Part shown: positions 26,883 through 36,925 of the stretch, piece after piece
How positions within the stretch are numbered: position 1 is the first letter of the stretch
How the letters are laid out: each line of letters begins with the position of its first letter
Assembly: GCA_031291675.1 (NCBI GenBank)
Contig: JARLIO010000007.1
Location: forward strand, 1-64,000
DNA: 64,000 bases
Reading direction: 5' to 3'
Source: Azospirillaceae bacterium
GTDB lineage: Bacteria; Pseudomonadota; Alphaproteobacteria; Azospirillales; Azospirillaceae
The notes under the pieces: generated by a model
Database searches by the model: none
Seen by the model: the letters and a program-made list of their open reading frames with translations, nothing else
What the model was told of the DNA's origin: nothing
Program-made: the position numbers and the translations under genes

Positions 26883-27530
26883 TTAATCAACCTTCGGCCC
26901 CGCTGTCGGCCCGGCCGGGGGTTTGCGCCGGATGCCACGACGCAAACAGGAATAGAGCGAATCAGCCTGCCGCAACCGGGCGTCGAGCGCAGCCAGCGTT
27001 ACGGCACAATCATCAGTTTCATCATCCAGCCACACCCGAAACACCGAGACATAGAGGGCGGCCAAGGCATGCCGGCGGAGCAGACCGCCGATTCCGCCGC
27101 CATCAATCCCTGCGGCCTCGAGCATCCATCCCATCGATCGGGTCAGGGGCGGCCCGAGCGCGATCACGCTAAACAGATCACGGGGCGCTTCGCGCGCAAT
27201 ACGGCGCAGGCCATCACGGTAGCGCGCCAACGCATCAAAGCGCCGCATCAGAACTTCAAACAACCGGTCGCGCGGCGGTTCCTCCTCGTCGGTGGGCACC
27301 GCCAGCACGGTCATGTCGACTTCGCGGATCAAGCCGGCCAGGATCGCGGACTTCGCCGGAAACATGCGGTAGAGCGTGCCAAGTCCGATTCCCGCGGCGA
27401 CCGCAATCTGGTTCAGCGTCACGCCACGCCAGCCGTCGCGCGCCGCCAGCGTCAGCGCGGCACTGACGATCCGATGGTGAACCGGATCATGAAACAAGGG
27501 TGGCTGGTCGGGGTCGGTCTGGTCGGACAT
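26883..27530 (-). CDS. TetR family transcriptional regulator
   Basis: The 215-residue protein has an N-terminal TetR DNA-binding domain (RIVSAALTLAARDGWRGVTL then IAVAAGIGLGTLYRMFPAK) and a helical ligand or dimerisation domain. The ATG at 27530 directly precedes the short polar leader typical of the family; the open frame upstream is not TetR-like. It is co-oriented with and 208 bases upstream of the phasin gene. A perfect TTGACA on the minus strand at 27620-27625 could be its -35 box, although the matching -10 is poor. The ligand is unknown. Confidence 0.88.
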   Translation of the reverse strand: MSDQTDPDQPPLFHDPVHHRIVSAALTLAARDGWRGVTLNQIAVAAGIGLGTLYRMFPAKSAILAGLIREVDMTVLAVPTDEEEPPRDRLFEVLMRRFDALARYRDGLRRIAREAPRDLFSVIALGPPLTRSMGWMLEAAGIDGGGIGGLLRRHALAALYVSVFRVWLDDETDDCAVTLAALDARLRQADSLYSCLRRGIRRKPPAGPTAGPKVD

Positions 27531-27838
27531 GCCTATCCCTGATCGCGGGGGTGATCGGATCCGAAGCCGGCGGCCCGCAACCGCAGGCACTTTGCCATGG
27601 AGCGACGACCGCGCCCCTCTGTCAAGGGTTTCATGCCGGTTCCCCCCGTCGACATACGACAGTATCGCCGTCCGTGATATTTGTGCCCGGGAAATTGCGC
27701 CACCGCGTGCACGCGACGCGATCAGAATCGCGCTAACGCGTTGTTCTATCGAATTTTCGACAGCCAACGGGAACCCAATTGATCGGGACATGCCCGGACG
27801 CTGCGATCGCCGGCCAAAGCAACGTCCGGATCAACCCG
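27531..27838. other. Intergenic between tetR-type gene and proC
   Basis: These 308 bases hold no convincing gene. They contain the leader of the TetR-type gene, with a TTGACA at 27620-27625 on the minus strand, and the 3' flank of proC. An imperfect A/T-rich patch near 27655-27690 could be an operator, but nothing more can be supported. Confidence 0.4.
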
Positions 27839-28654
27839 TCATTGCGCCAGTTCGCGCGAACGCGCGGTCGCTGCGGCAATCGCCCGGTCGAACAGCGGCT
27901 GCAGGCCGTCGGATGCCATCAGCACCTGCAGCGCCGCCAGCGTTGTCCCACCCGGGCTCGTGACGTTGCGCCGCAACTGTTCGGCGGATTCGGCGGAGCG
28001 GTGGGCCAGTTCCCCGGACCCCGTGACCGTGGCCCGCGCGAGTCGCATCGCCAGATCGCCGGAAAGCCCGGCGGCCTCGCCGGCCTTGGCCAACACCTCG
28101 ATCAGCAAGAAGACGTAAGCCGGTCCGCCTCCCGACAGCGCTGTGACGACGTCAATCAGCGGTTCCTGTTCGATCCAGGCCACCTCACCGACCGCCTGCA
28201 TCAGCCGCTGCGCCAGTTGCCGCCGCCCGGGATCAACCGCCGCGTTGGCCACCAGAACCGACATGCCGCGTCCGACGGCCGCCGGGGTATTGGGCATCAC
28301 CCGCACCACCGGCGTCGTCGCACCGCCCAGGCGCGCCTGAAGATAATCCAGCGTCTTGCCCGCGGCGATCGACACGACCAGAGCCGGCGCCGGGCCGCAA
28401 ACGCCGGTAAAGCGGGCGTAGTCGGCGATCACCGCGTCCATCGCCTGTGGCTTGACCGCCAGGATCACGACATCCGGGCGAAAATCCACGGGAATCACCG
28501 CCGCGTTGGTTACGGCGGCGATGCGACTGTCGTCCGGCACCGCGTCAGCCGACGGCTCAACCACAACGACTCGGTCGGCAACGCCGTCCGCCAGCCAGCC
28601 ATCAAGCAGGGCACGGCCCATCTTGCCGCACCCCACCAGGAGAAGTGTCGTCAT
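27839..28654 (-). CDS. proC: Pyrroline-5-carboxylate reductase
   Basis: The 271-residue enzyme performs the last step of proline synthesis, reducing 1-pyrroline-5-carboxylate with NAD(P)H. The Rossmann motif is LLLVGCGKMGRALLDGW. The family signature region appears as MPNTPAAVGRGMS and ALSGGGPAYVFLLIEVLAKAG, and the C-terminal substrate site as NVTSPGGTTLAAL. It follows the ybjN-type gene by seven bases, so the two are probably co-transcribed. Confidence 0.96.
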   Translation of the reverse strand: MTTLLLVGCGKMGRALLDGWLADGVADRVVVVEPSADAVPDDSRIAAVTNAAVIPVDFRPDVVILAVKPQAMDAVIADYARFTGVCGPAPALVVSIAAGKTLDYLQARLGGATTPVVRVMPNTPAAVGRGMSVLVANAAVDPGRRQLAQRLMQAVGEVAWIEQEPLIDVVTALSGGGPAYVFLLIEVLAKAGEAAGLSGDLAMRLARATVTGSGELAHRSAESAEQLRRNVTSPGGTTLAALQVLMASDGLQPLFDRAIAAATARSRELAQ

Positions 28655-28661
28655 GACCGGA

Positions 28662-29165
28662 TCACGCCTCGCCGACGGTATCGAGAATCGCCGCGGTTAC
28701 CGCTTCCGCCGCGGTCTTGCCGCCCCAGATCACAAACTGGAACGCCGGGTAATAGCGCTCGCATTCTGACAAGGCGATTTCGACCAGATCCTCCATTTGC
28801 TCGACGCTGGCCCCCCGGGCGCCCCGCAACAGCACGGTATGGCGAAACATTGGGGTGTGTTCATCAAGACAGATGTCAAAATGGCCGAGCCACATCTTCG
28901 CGTTGATTTCCGCAAGCAGCTCGTTAACCGCAGGGCGGCGTCCGGCCTGGACCTTCATGTCAAATTGGCAAGAAAACTGCATGGCGCTAATTTCCGGCTG
29001 CCACACAAAATACAGGCGATAATCACACCAGCGTCCCGAGATCTCGACGATCATTTCGTCGTCGTTCGAGCGGTCGAACGGCCACTCATTGGCCGTCACG
29101 ATTTCCTCGATCAGGTCCAGGGGATTATGCGTGGCGTGGGTGGTCTCGACGGCGACTGCCGACAT
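28662..29165 (-). CDS. YbjN domain-containing protein
   Basis: A 167-residue cytosolic protein of the YbjN family. The opening NPLDLIEEIVTANEWPFDRS, the WCDYRLYFVWQPE strand pair and AEINAKMWLGHFDIC are typical. YbjN proteins resemble type III secretion chaperones in fold and are linked in enterobacteria to stress and motility, but a defined biochemical role is lacking. Its position immediately before proC is common in alphaproteobacteria. Confidence 0.9.
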   Translation of the reverse strand: MSAVAVETTHATHNPLDLIEEIVTANEWPFDRSNDDEMIVEISGRWCDYRLYFVWQPEISAMQFSCQFDMKVQAGRRPAVNELLAEINAKMWLGHFDICLDEHTPMFRHTVLLRGARGASVEQMEDLVEIALSECERYYPAFQFVIWGGKTAAEAVTAAILDTVGEA

Positions 29166-29497
29166 GCCTGCGGCCTCCTTTCACACGCGGTAAACGCCCG
29201 GAGCCCCGATCCCAAAAACCGGCTCACTCCCGTGGCTGCACGCGGCCCCGAAACACGACAGTCCCGAGATCTTGTAGCATCCGACGACTGCACTACCACC
29301 ATCAGTAGGCTGCCAGAACGTTAAACACCACGCAAGAAATTTCAAGTTGGTTTCGTTGATGGTTTTATGACGACTCCCGGACCGGGAGTCGTCTCGAAGT
29401 TTTAAGCCGTCGGGCGATGAACGCCGGCGCGGCACGGACCGATCCAAATCGCGCCCCGGGGCCGCGCCCGGGGCGGGAAACACGGCGCCGCGGCGCT
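29166..29497. other. Intergenic with strong hairpin at 29369-29393
   Basis: The gap includes the promoter region of the ybjN-type gene. GACGACTCCCGG and CCGGGAGTCGTC are perfect inverted arms around a single A, followed on both sides by short T or A runs (AGTTTTAAG on the right, ATAAAACC reading left). This suits a bidirectional terminator. No gene is seen. Confidence 0.55.
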
Positions 29498-29812
29498 TCA
29501 GGTCTCCGGTGGCGTGATAATATCGCTGGCGGCCAACGCGGCTCCCGGATCCGGCTGTGCCGTCGTACCGAACACCGCCCGTTCCAACTGGGCGATCCGG
29601 TCGGCCCCCGCCTCCTGCTCGGCGCGAGCCTTGGTGGCAATCGCGCGCACCGCCTCGAACTCCTCCCGGCTCACCACGTCCATCTGGCTGAGAATCCGTT
29701 CGAACTGTTCGCGCAGGCGCGCCTCGATCTCACCGCGCAGCCCGGTCAGCGCGCCAAAGGCGCCGCTGGCCACCCGCGCCAGATCGTCCAGGATTTTGTT
29801 GTCGACTTGCAT
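29498..29812 (-). CDS. ubiK: UbiK family accessory factor (BMFP domain)
   Basis: A 104-residue protein of the membrane fusogenic (BMFP/UbiK) family. It begins MQVDNKILDDLARVASGAFG, has an amphipathic N-terminal helix and a C-terminal coiled coil with VVSREEFEAVRAIATKARAE. In E. coli and Salmonella UbiK assists aerobic ubiquinone biosynthesis. ATG 29812 starts the conserved domain, although the frame is open upstream. Divergent from lgt. Confidence 0.88.
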   Translation of the reverse strand: MQVDNKILDDLARVASGAFGALTGLRGEIEARLREQFERILSQMDVVSREEFEAVRAIATKARAEQEAGADRIAQLERAVFGTTAQPDPGAALAASDIITPPET

Positions 29813-29932
29813 GCCACCCAAACCGGTCAAAGGCTCCACAGCCGGAGCCCGCATCCGGAATATGACCATTGTTGCCCACCGCTGCAATGCCGCTGCATGC
29901 TCAAAGGGCGGCAAATACGCGCGGCAGGACGG

Positions 29933-29962
29933 TTGCTCCGTTCTGGCGCTCCGGCTTATAAG
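29933..29962 (+). promoter_or_regulatory. Candidate promoter for lgt operon
   Basis: TTGCTC (29933-29938) and TATAAG (29957-29962) lie 18 bases apart, a fair match to a housekeeping sigma-70 promoter, about 100 bases upstream of the lgt start. This rests on sequence match only. Confidence 0.45.
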
Positions 29963-30062
29963 ACCGTGCCGCGTCGCGGCGCCGGCGCCCCAACCCGGTT
30001 CGCCGGACCGCACACCCCGGCTGTTTCCTGACACCAGCTGTTTCCTGACAGAGGTCCGCCCG

Positions 30063-30893
30063 ATGCTGGCACTCGCCTTTCCCACCCTTGACCCGGTGGC
30101 CATCGCGTTCGGCCCGATTGCCATCCGCTGGTACGCGCTGGCCTATCTGGCCGGCTTTATCCTGGGCTGGCGCTATTGCCTGCACCTGACCCGGCGTGCC
30201 GGCGGTCGGCCCAACCCGGCCGATTTCGACGATTTCCTGACCTGGGCGGTCCTGGGCGTCATCCTGGGCGGTCGGGTCGGCTATGTCCTCTTCTATCAAT
30301 TCGACCTATACAGCCACGACCCGCTTGAGGCGCTGCGCCTATGGCATGGCGGCATGTCATTCCACGGCGGGATGCTGGGCGTCGTCATCGCGATCGTGCT
30401 GTTTGCCCGCCAGCGCCGCATTGATCCCTTCGCGGTCGGCGATGTCGTGGCCTGCGCCGTGCCGATCGGGCTGTTTTTTGGGCGGATCGCGAATTTTGTG
30501 AATGGTGAGCTGTTCGGGCGTTTCAGTGACCTTCCCTGGGCCATGGTGTTTCCCCGTGGCGGCCCGTTGCCGCGTCACCCCAGCCAGCTCTACGAAGCGG
30601 CGATGGAAGGGCTGTTGCTGTTTGTCGTCCTGACCGTGCTGGTTCACCGGACCCGGCTGCGCGAACGCCCCGGTTGCCTGTGCGGGCTGTTCCTGATCGG
30701 CTATGGGCTGTGCCGGATCGTCGGCGAATTCTTTCGCGAACCCGACGTCCAACTGGGTTTCCTGCTCGGTGGCGCAACGATGGGACAGTTGCTGTCGATC
30801 CCGATGGTGATCGGCGGCGCCGCCATCCTGATCTGGGCACTGCGGCGCCACCTGGCGACCACCACCGCGATTGTGCGGCCGCCGGCCCCATGA
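30063..30893 (+). CDS. lgt: Prolipoprotein diacylglyceryl transferase
   Basis: The 276-residue inner-membrane enzyme attaches diacylglyceryl to the lipobox cysteine of prolipoproteins. Family motifs are WHGGMSFHGGMLG, the signature RIANFVNGELFGR and RHPSQLYEA, with about seven hydrophobic helices. AGAGG eight bases upstream supports ATG 30063. Its stop overlaps the midA-like start (ATGA), so the genes are translationally coupled. Confidence 0.96.
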   Translation: MLALAFPTLDPVAIAFGPIAIRWYALAYLAGFILGWRYCLHLTRRAGGRPNPADFDDFLTWAVLGVILGGRVGYVLFYQFDLYSHDPLEALRLWHGGMSFHGGMLGVVIAIVLFARQRRIDPFAVGDVVACAVPIGLFFGRIANFVNGELFGRFSDLPWAMVFPRGGPLPRHPSQLYEAAMEGLLLFVVLTVLVHRTRLRERPGCLCGLFLIGYGLCRIVGEFFREPDVQLGFLLGGATMGQLLSIPMVIGGAAILIWALRRHLATTTAIVRPPAP

Positions 30894-31990
30894 CCGCGGA
30901 ACCGGCGCCGCTGCTGGCGCTGCTGCGGCGGCGCATCGACGTTGAAGGGCCGCTGACAATCGCGACCTATATGGCGGACTGTCTGGGTCATCCGATCCAC
31001 GGCTATTACCGGATGTCTGACCCGCTGGGCGCACGCGGCGACTTCATCACCGCGCCCGAGGTCAGCCAGATGTTCGGTGAGCTGATCGGCCTGTGGTGCG
31101 CCGATCTGTGGCAGCGGCTCGGCGCCCCCGATCCGGTCCGGCTGGTCGAGCTGGGGCCGGGACGCGGTACCCTGATGGCCGATGCGTTGCGCGCGGCGCG
31201 CCTGGTCCCGGGTTTTCGGGCGGCGATCCGACTGCATCTGGTCGAGACCGGCCTGGTCTTTCGCCGGCTGCAGGCCGCGGCTTTGGCCGGGAGCGGTCTC
31301 GACCCGCAGTGGCACGACCACTGGGACCAGGTTCCCGACGACGCCCCGACCCTGGTCATCGCCAATGAGTTTTTCGACGCGTTGCCGATCCGTCAGTTCC
31401 AGCAGACCGAACAGGGCTGGGCGGAACGCTGCGTCGCGGCCGATGCCGAGGGGCCCGGGCTGCGCCTGATCCTGGGTCGCGCCACGCCCGCGATCGCCAA
31501 CCTGATTCCCGCGGGTTTCCGCGACGCCGCCAGCGGCACCATCGTCGAAGTGGCCCCCGCGGCCCTGGCCACCGCTGCCGCGCTGGCAGACCGGATCGCG
31601 CGGCGCGACGGCGGTGCCCTGGTGATCGATTACGGCTATTGCCGCAGTGCCCCGGGCGATACCTGGCAGGCACTCCGCCGCCATCACCCGGTGTCGCCGC
31701 TCGACGGGCCGGGTACCGCCGATCTGACGGCGCATGTCGACTTCCAGGCGCTGGGCGACATCGCACGGCTCCAGGCCGCCACGGTTCACGGTCCGGTCGA
31801 ACAAGGCGCGTTTCTGGCCGCGCTGGGGATCCGGCAGCGGGCGGCGCGGTTGCGCCAGGCCGGCGCCCCCGATATCGATGCCGCGCTGGACCGCCTGATC
31901 GCGCCCGATCAAATGGGCAGCCTGTTCAAGGTCATGGCCCTGACCGCCCCGGGCCGCCCGGTGCCGGCGGGATTTTCCGGTTCGCTCTGA
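30890..31990 (+). CDS. MidA/NDUFAF7-like SAM-dependent methyltransferase
   Basis: The 366-residue protein matches the MidA/NDUFAF7 family (formerly DUF185). It has ARGDFITAPEVSQMFGELIG, the SAM-binding LVELGPGRGTLMAD, IANEFFDALPIRQF and ALVIDYGY. The mitochondrial relative methylates an arginine of the complex I subunit NDUFS2; the bacterial role is presumably similar but is inferred. Position between lgt and pgeF is a conserved alphaproteobacterial arrangement. Confidence 0.92.
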   Translation: MTAEPAPLLALLRRRIDVEGPLTIATYMADCLGHPIHGYYRMSDPLGARGDFITAPEVSQMFGELIGLWCADLWQRLGAPDPVRLVELGPGRGTLMADALRAARLVPGFRAAIRLHLVETGLVFRRLQAAALAGSGLDPQWHDHWDQVPDDAPTLVIANEFFDALPIRQFQQTEQGWAERCVAADAEGPGLRLILGRATPAIANLIPAGFRDAASGTIVEVAPAALATAAALADRIARRDGGALVIDYGYCRSAPGDTWQALRRHHPVSPLDGPGTADLTAHVDFQALGDIARLQAATVHGPVEQGAFLAALGIRQRAARLRQAGAPDIDAALDRLIAPDQMGSLFKVMALTAPGRPVPAGFSGSL

Positions 31991-32091
31991 ACCGGGGCTT
32001 CGACCCTCGCGGGCGGCGGCCGCCGCCGATCCGAATCCGTTTGCGGCGTCCCCGATACCGGGAAAGCCGCCTCTATCAGGAATGATGCCGG

Positions 32092-32862
32092 ATGATCACG
32101 CTGGACGCGCTGAATGAACTGACGGGCCTGCAACACGGCTTCCTGACCCGGAACGGCGGCGTCAGCCAGGGGCTCTATGCCTCGCTCAATTGCGGTCTTG
32201 GTTCCCGTGACGACCCGGTGGCCGTCGCGACCAACCGCGCCCGGGCTATGGAGCGGTTCAACCTGCCGGCCGACCGGCTGATCGGGTTGTATCAGGTGCA
32301 CAGTGCGATTGCGATCACCGTCACCGGTCTCGCCACGACCGCGGACCCGCGCCCGCGGGCCGATGCCCTGGTGACCCGGGTCCCGGGACTAGCATTGGGC
32401 ATCCTCACCGCCGATTGCGCCCCCGTCCTGTTCGCCGATCGCAAGGCCGGCGTGATCGGCGCGGCACATGCCGGCTGGCGCGGGGCACAATCGGGCGTCG
32501 TCGAAGCCACGCTGCGCGCCATGGTCGCCCTGGGCGCCAGCCTCGCCGACATCACGGCGGGGATCGGCCCGTGCATCGGCGCCGCGTCCTACGAGGTCGG
32601 TCCCGAATTTCCGCACCCGTTCCTCGACGACACGCCCGACAATGCCGCTTTTTTCACGGCGGCGCAGCGCGCTGGCCATTTCATGTTCGATCTGCGCGGC
32701 TATCTGGTCCGGCGTCTGACGCAGGCCGGTGTCGGCCGGATCGCATGCTGTGCGCAGGATACTGTGACCGACGAGCCGCATTTCTTCAGCTACCGCCGTG
32801 CCACGCTGCGCGGCGAATCGGACTTTGGCCGAGGTCTTTCGGCCATCGCGCTGGCCGAATGA
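32092..32862 (+). CDS. pgeF: Peptidoglycan editing factor PgeF (YfiH, multicopper-like fold)
   Basis: A 256-residue member of the YfiH/laccase-domain family. The putative metal or active-site residues H70 (LYQVHS), C109 ([11 protein letters not shown]) and H126 (AHAGWRG) are all present. Work in E. coli shows that PgeF removes wrongly incorporated serine from peptidoglycan precursors. AGGA lies nine bases before the ATG. It follows midA by 101 bases, likely in the same operon. Confidence 0.94.
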   Translation: MITLDALNELTGLQHGFLTRNGGVSQGLYASLNCGLGSRDDPVAVATNRARAMERFNLPADRLIGLYQVHSAIAITVTGLATTADPRPRADALVTRVPGLALGILTADCAPVLFADRKAGVIGAAHAGWRGAQSGVVEATLRAMVALGASLADITAGIGPCIGAASYEVGPEFPHPFLDDTPDNAAFFTAAQRAGHFMFDLRGYLVRRLTQAGVGRIACCAQDTVTDEPHFFSYRRATLRGESDFGRGLSAIALAE

Positions 32863-33136
32863 TCCGCGCGGGAAACGCCGCCAGGGCTTGCAACCCGGGA
32901 CGATTCCGGGGCAAGATCACAGCGCGGCGGATTGGCCTGAGTCCGCGATCCATCGCCAATTCATCACGCTGTGCTGTCCTGTCGGCATGGCGGATGCGCG
33001 TCCGTGTGTTACAGGTCGGCGACGCGGAAAGATTTACAGCGCGCCGAGCCCCTGTTATGGTCGCCGCCGTTTCCAGGAAAACGATTCAACGGGGTCATCC
33101 CGTTGTTGTCGGGTTGATCGAGAGAGCGGCGCGCCC

Positions 33137-34072
33137 ATGAAAGTGCTTGCCGGCAACAGCAACAGGCCGCTTGCCGAGGCCATTTCTGCTTGTTTGAATG
33201 TGCCGTTGACCAAGGCCAACATCCGCCGGTTTTCCGATCTCGAAGTGTTTGTCGAGATTCAAGAGAATGTGCGCGGTCAGGATGTGTTCGTTGTCCAATC
33301 GACATCGTTCCCGGCCAACGACAATCTGATGGAATTGCTGATTACAATCGACGCGTTGCGCCGCGGCTCGGCCCGTCGCATTACCGCCGTGTTGCCCTAT
33401 TACGGCTATGCCCGTCAGGACCGCAAGACCGGACCGCGGACGCCGATCTCGGCCAAGCTGGTCGCCAATCTGATCACCGTCGCCGGCGCCCACCGCGTGC
33501 TGACACTGGATCTTCATGCCGGTCAGATCCAGGGATTCTTTGACATTCCCCTGGACAATCTCGAAGCGGCGCCGGTTTTCGTCAAGAGAATCAAGGAAAG
33601 CCTGGCACCGAACGAGCAGCTCACGATTGTGTCGCCGGATGTCGGCGGCGTGGTTCGGGCCCGGGCGATTGCCAAGCGCCTTGATGCCGATCTGGCGATC
33701 ATCGACAAACGCCGCGAGCGCGCCGGTGTGTCAGAGGTGATGAACATCATCGGTGACGTCGATGGCCGGACCTGCATCCTGGTCGACGACATCGTCGATT
33801 CGGGCGGAACCCTGTGCAATGCCGCCGAAGCCCTGCGCAACCGCGGCGCCCGGTCGGTCAGTGCCTTTTGCACCCATGGCGTTCTGTCCGGCGGTGCGGT
33901 CGCCCGGGTTTCCGCCTCGCCGTTGGATCTGCTGATCACCACCGACAGCATCCAGGCCACCGAGGCGGTTCGGGTTTCGCGCAATGTCCGGCAATTGACG
34001 ATCGCACCGCTGATCGCCGAGGCCATTCTGCGGATCAGCGAGGAACGTTCGGTCTCCAGCCTGTTCAACTGA
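33137..34072 (+). CDS. prs: Ribose-phosphate pyrophosphokinase
   Basis: The 311-residue PRPP synthetase makes phosphoribosyl pyrophosphate for nucleotide, histidine and tryptophan synthesis. Motifs are [47 protein letters not shown] and the PRPP loop [14 protein letters not shown]. Length is that of the usual class I enzyme. The frame is open upstream, but homology begins at ATG 33137. A strong terminator follows. Confidence 0.97.
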   Translation: MKVLAGNSNRPLAEAISACLNVPLTKANIRRFSDLEVFVEIQENVRGQDVFVVQSTSFPANDNLMELLITIDALRRGSARRITAVLPYYGYARQDRKTGPRTPISAKLVANLITVAGAHRVLTLDLHAGQIQGFFDIPLDNLEAAPVFVKRIKESLAPNEQLTIVSPDVGGVVRARAIAKRLDADLAIIDKRRERAGVSEVMNIIGDVDGRTCILVDDIVDSGGTLCNAAEALRNRGARSVSAFCTHGVLSGGAVARVSASPLDLLITTDSIQATEAVRVSRNVRQLTIAPLIAEAILRISEERSVSSLFN

Positions 34073-34102
34073 GCCCAGGCGTTTCACGATCCTGTTTTTT
34101 TT

Positions 34103-34138
34103 CGGAAAGCGCGATGTCCCGATCGCGCTTTCCGTTTT
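34103..34138 (+). terminator. Rho-independent terminator after prs
   Basis: CGGAAAGCGCGAT (34103-34115) and ATCGCGCTTTCCG (34122-34134) form a perfect 13-base-pair stem with a six-base loop, followed directly by TTTT. This separates prs from the rplY-pth-ychF group. Confidence 0.85.
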
Positions 34139-34276
34139 GCCTTATCAACCCACCTGCCGCCGGTATCCATCCGGCGGCGGTACGTCGGCACCCCTGGAGG
34201 CCGGCGTCCACCCAAGGTGGCCTCGACCGTGGCGGTGCCCGGTTGGCGCTACCGTAGCTGTTCAGGAGCGGATGTT

Positions 34277-34906
34277 ATGACCAAGGTAATCAATCTGACC
34301 GCTGAGACGCGGGAACGGGCCGGCAAGGGGACCGCCCGCGCCACACGTCGCACCGGTCGGATTCCCGCCGTGATCTACGGCAACAAGGAAAAGCCGTTGA
34401 TGATCTCCCTGGAGGAGCGCGGCTTCAACAAGGTGCTGCATGCACCGGGCTTCTTCACCCACCTGTTCGACATCACCGTCGACGGCGCGGCCCACCGGGT
34501 CCTGCCCCGCGATGTGCAGTTCCATCCGGTCAGTGATGCCCCGTTGCATGTCGATTTCCTGCGCATCAGCAGCGAAACGTTGATCACCGTCGAAATCCCG
34601 GTTCACTTCGTCAACGAACTGCAGTCCCCCGGCCTGAAGCGGGGTGGTGTGTTGAACATCATCCACCACACCATTCAGGTCGAATGCCGTGCCGATGCGA
34701 TTCCGGAACAGATCGAGATCGACGTCACCGGCTTCGAGGTTGGCCACTCGATCCACATCTCGTCGGTCAAGCTGCCCGAAGGCGTGACCCCGGTCGACGA
34801 GCATGATTTCGCGATCGCGACGATCTCCGCACCGTCGGGCCTGCGTTCGGAAGAGGCGGCGGAAACCCCCGCTGCCACGACGACGACAGCGACCCCGGCC
34901 GCCTGA
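34277..34906 (+). CDS. rplY: 50S ribosomal protein L25 (general stress protein Ctc type)
   Basis: This 209-residue protein has the L25 5S-rRNA-binding domain (GKGTARATRRTGRIPAVIYG) and the C-terminal TL5/Ctc beta domain (FEVGHSIHISSVKLPEGV), then a low-complexity Ala/Thr tail. CAGGAG before ATG 34277 sets the start. It heads a group with pth and ychF, a widespread gene order linked to translation. Confidence 0.96.
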   Translation: MTKVINLTAETRERAGKGTARATRRTGRIPAVIYGNKEKPLMISLEERGFNKVLHAPGFFTHLFDITVDGAAHRVLPRDVQFHPVSDAPLHVDFLRISSETLITVEIPVHFVNELQSPGLKRGGVLNIIHHTIQVECRADAIPEQIEIDVTGFEVGHSIHISSVKLPEGVTPVDEHDFAIATISAPSGLRSEEAAETPAATTTTATPAA

Positions 34907-34978
34907 TCGGAACACCGGGTCGCCCTCGATCCGTCGGGTGCGACCCGGGCGTTCTGATGCCCTCAAAGCGGATTTGCT

Positions 34979-35599
34979 ATGCTGCTCTTGGTTGGCCTCG
35001 GCAATCCGGGCACGCAGTACGCCCGAAACCGCCACAATGTCGGCTTCATGGCCGTCGAGACGATCAGCGACCGTTATCGCTTCGCCCCCTGGCGCCGGCG
35101 CTTCCAGGGCCGCAGCGCCGAAGGTGCGGTCGACGGCGACAAGATCCTGGCGCTGGAACCGGCGACATTCATGAATCTGTCGGGCCAGGCGGTCGGCGAG
35201 GCCATGCGCTTTTTCAAGCTGACGCCGGGCGACATCGTCGTCTACCATGATGATCTCGACCTCGCGGCGGGCCGGGTCAAGGTCAAGCGCGGCGGCGGCC
35301 ACGGCGGTCACAACGGCCTGCGTTCGATCGACGCCCATATCGGCGCTGATTATTGGCGGGTTCGCATCGGTATCGGCCATCCGGGTGACAAAGACTTGGT
35401 GTCCGGCTATGTGCTGCATGATTTCGCCAAGGCCGATGAGGTCTGGCTGCCACCGCTTCTGCAAGCCCTGGCCGAGGCCCTGCCGCTCCTGGTCGCCCGC
35501 GACGACAACGGCTATAATTCACGGGTGGCGCTTCTGACGCGGCCGCCCCGCAACAACCCCCGCAACACCAACGATCCGGAGCCGAGCCATGGGGTTTAA
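34979..35599 (+). CDS. pth: Peptidyl-tRNA hydrolase
   Basis: The 206-residue enzyme recycles peptidyl-tRNA. Catalytic N9 and H19 lie in [20 protein letters not shown], and the family DDLD occurs in [26 protein letters not shown] is diagnostic. It has a short, disordered-looking C-terminal tail. The 3' end overlaps ychF by 11 bases. Confidence 0.97.
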   Translation: MLLLVGLGNPGTQYARNRHNVGFMAVETISDRYRFAPWRRRFQGRSAEGAVDGDKILALEPATFMNLSGQAVGEAMRFFKLTPGDIVVYHDDLDLAAGRVKVKRGGGHGGHNGLRSIDAHIGADYWRVRIGIGHPGDKDLVSGYVLHDFAKADEVWLPPLLQALAEALPLLVARDDNGYNSRVALLTRPPRNNPRNTNDPEPSHGV

Positions 35600-36689
35600 T
35601 TGCGGTATCGTCGGCCTGCCCAATGTCGGCAAGTCGACCCTTTTCAACGCCTTGACCGCAACCCAGGCGGCCGAGGCGGCCAATTTTCCGTTCTGCACCA
35701 AGGAACCGAATGTCGGCCGCGTCGGCGTCCCCGATCCGCGTCTCGACCAGTTGGCCAAGGCCGCCAAATCGGCCAAGATCATTCCGACCCAACTGGAGTT
35801 CGTCGATATTGCCGGCCTGATCCGGGGCGCCAGCAAAGGCGAAGGGCTGGGCAACCAGTTCCTGGGCAACATCCGCGAGGTCGATGCCATCATTCACGTC
35901 CTGCGCTGCTTCGAAGACGACGACATCACTCATGTCGAGGGCTCGATCGATCCGCTCCGCGACGCGGAAACCGTCGAAACCGAATTGATGTTGTCGGACC
36001 TCGACAGCCTGGACCGCCGCCTGTCGCCGCTGCAGAAAAAGGCCAAGGGTGGTGACAAGGAGGCCAAGGCCCTCGCCGACGTCATGGAAAAGGCACTGAC
36101 CGCGCTGCAGGCGGGCAAAGCCGCCCGGACCGTGGCCCTGACCGACGACGAGAAACCCCTGTTCCGTTCGCTGGGCCTGCTGACGGGCAAACCCGTGCTT
36201 TATGTCTGCAATGTCGAGGAAGCCGCAGCCGCCACCGGCAATGGCCTGTCGGCCGCCGTCGCCCGGATGGCCCAGGCCCTGGGCGCCGGCAGCGTTGTGA
36301 TCTCGGCCGCCATCGAGTCCGAAGTCGCGCAACTCTCCGATGCCGAGGAAAAGCGCGAGTACCTCTCTGCCCTCGGCCTGGCGGAGCCCGGCCTCAACCG
36401 GGTGATCCGCGCCGGCTATAAGTTGCTGGATCTGATCACTTTTTTCACCGTTGGCCCCAAAGAGGCCCGGGCCTGGACCGTGCGGCGCAATGCGCGCGCG
36501 CCCGAGGCCGCGGGTGTGATCCATTCCGACTTCGAGCGCGGCTTCATCCGCGCCGAAACGATCGATTTTGACAGCTATGTAACTCTCGGCGGCGAACAGG
36601 GCGCCAAGGAGGCCGGGAAAATGCGCCAGGAAGGCAAGGATTATATCGTCCAGGACGGCGATATTTTCCATTTCCGATTTAACGTATGA
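35589..36689 (+). CDS. ychF: Ribosome-binding ATPase YchF/OLA1
   Basis: The 366-residue Obg-family P-loop protein has [18 protein letters not shown], the G3-like [20 protein letters not shown], and NVEE in place of NKxD at G4, the change that makes YchF prefer ATP. A C-terminal TGS domain follows ([15 protein letters not shown] to [11 protein letters not shown]). It overlaps pth, so the two are co-translated. Confidence 0.97.
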   Translation: MGFNCGIVGLPNVGKSTLFNALTATQAAEAANFPFCTKEPNVGRVGVPDPRLDQLAKAAKSAKIIPTQLEFVDIAGLIRGASKGEGLGNQFLGNIREVDAIIHVLRCFEDDDITHVEGSIDPLRDAETVETELMLSDLDSLDRRLSPLQKKAKGGDKEAKALADVMEKALTALQAGKAARTVALTDDEKPLFRSLGLLTGKPVLYVCNVEEAAAATGNGLSAAVARMAQALGAGSVVISAAIESEVAQLSDAEEKREYLSALGLAEPGLNRVIRAGYKLLDLITFFTVGPKEARAWTVRRNARAPEAAGVIHSDFERGFIRAETIDFDSYVTLGGEQGAKEAGKMRQEGKDYIVQDGDIFHFRFNV

Positions 36690-36739
36690 TCGTGCCACCG
36701 GGCCGGCCGAAAGGACGTCGCGCGGCGCGCTTCCTCCGA

Positions 36740-36784
36740 CCTGGCAGGGCCCGGTTGGGTGCGGAAAATGCGATGAAACAAGGG
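36740..36784. repeat. Degenerate copy of the palindromic repeat at 10941
   Basis: CCTGGCAGGGCCCGGTTGGG followed by TGCGGAAAATGCGATGAAAC matches the central and right parts of the 10941-11006 element at roughly three of four positions; the left arm is missing. It lies between ychF and the unknown two-gene module. Confidence 0.45.
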
Positions 36785-36925
36785 GCTGCACCCTGCGCGT
36801 TAACACATTGTTTACGATAGGTTTCTGCAATTTTTCGCTTGTCACGCAAGGGGTCGCTTCGCTAGTTTTGACAATGCGGCTGAACCAATGACGTCTGCAA
36901 CACAGGATCACAGGTTGACCCGGTC

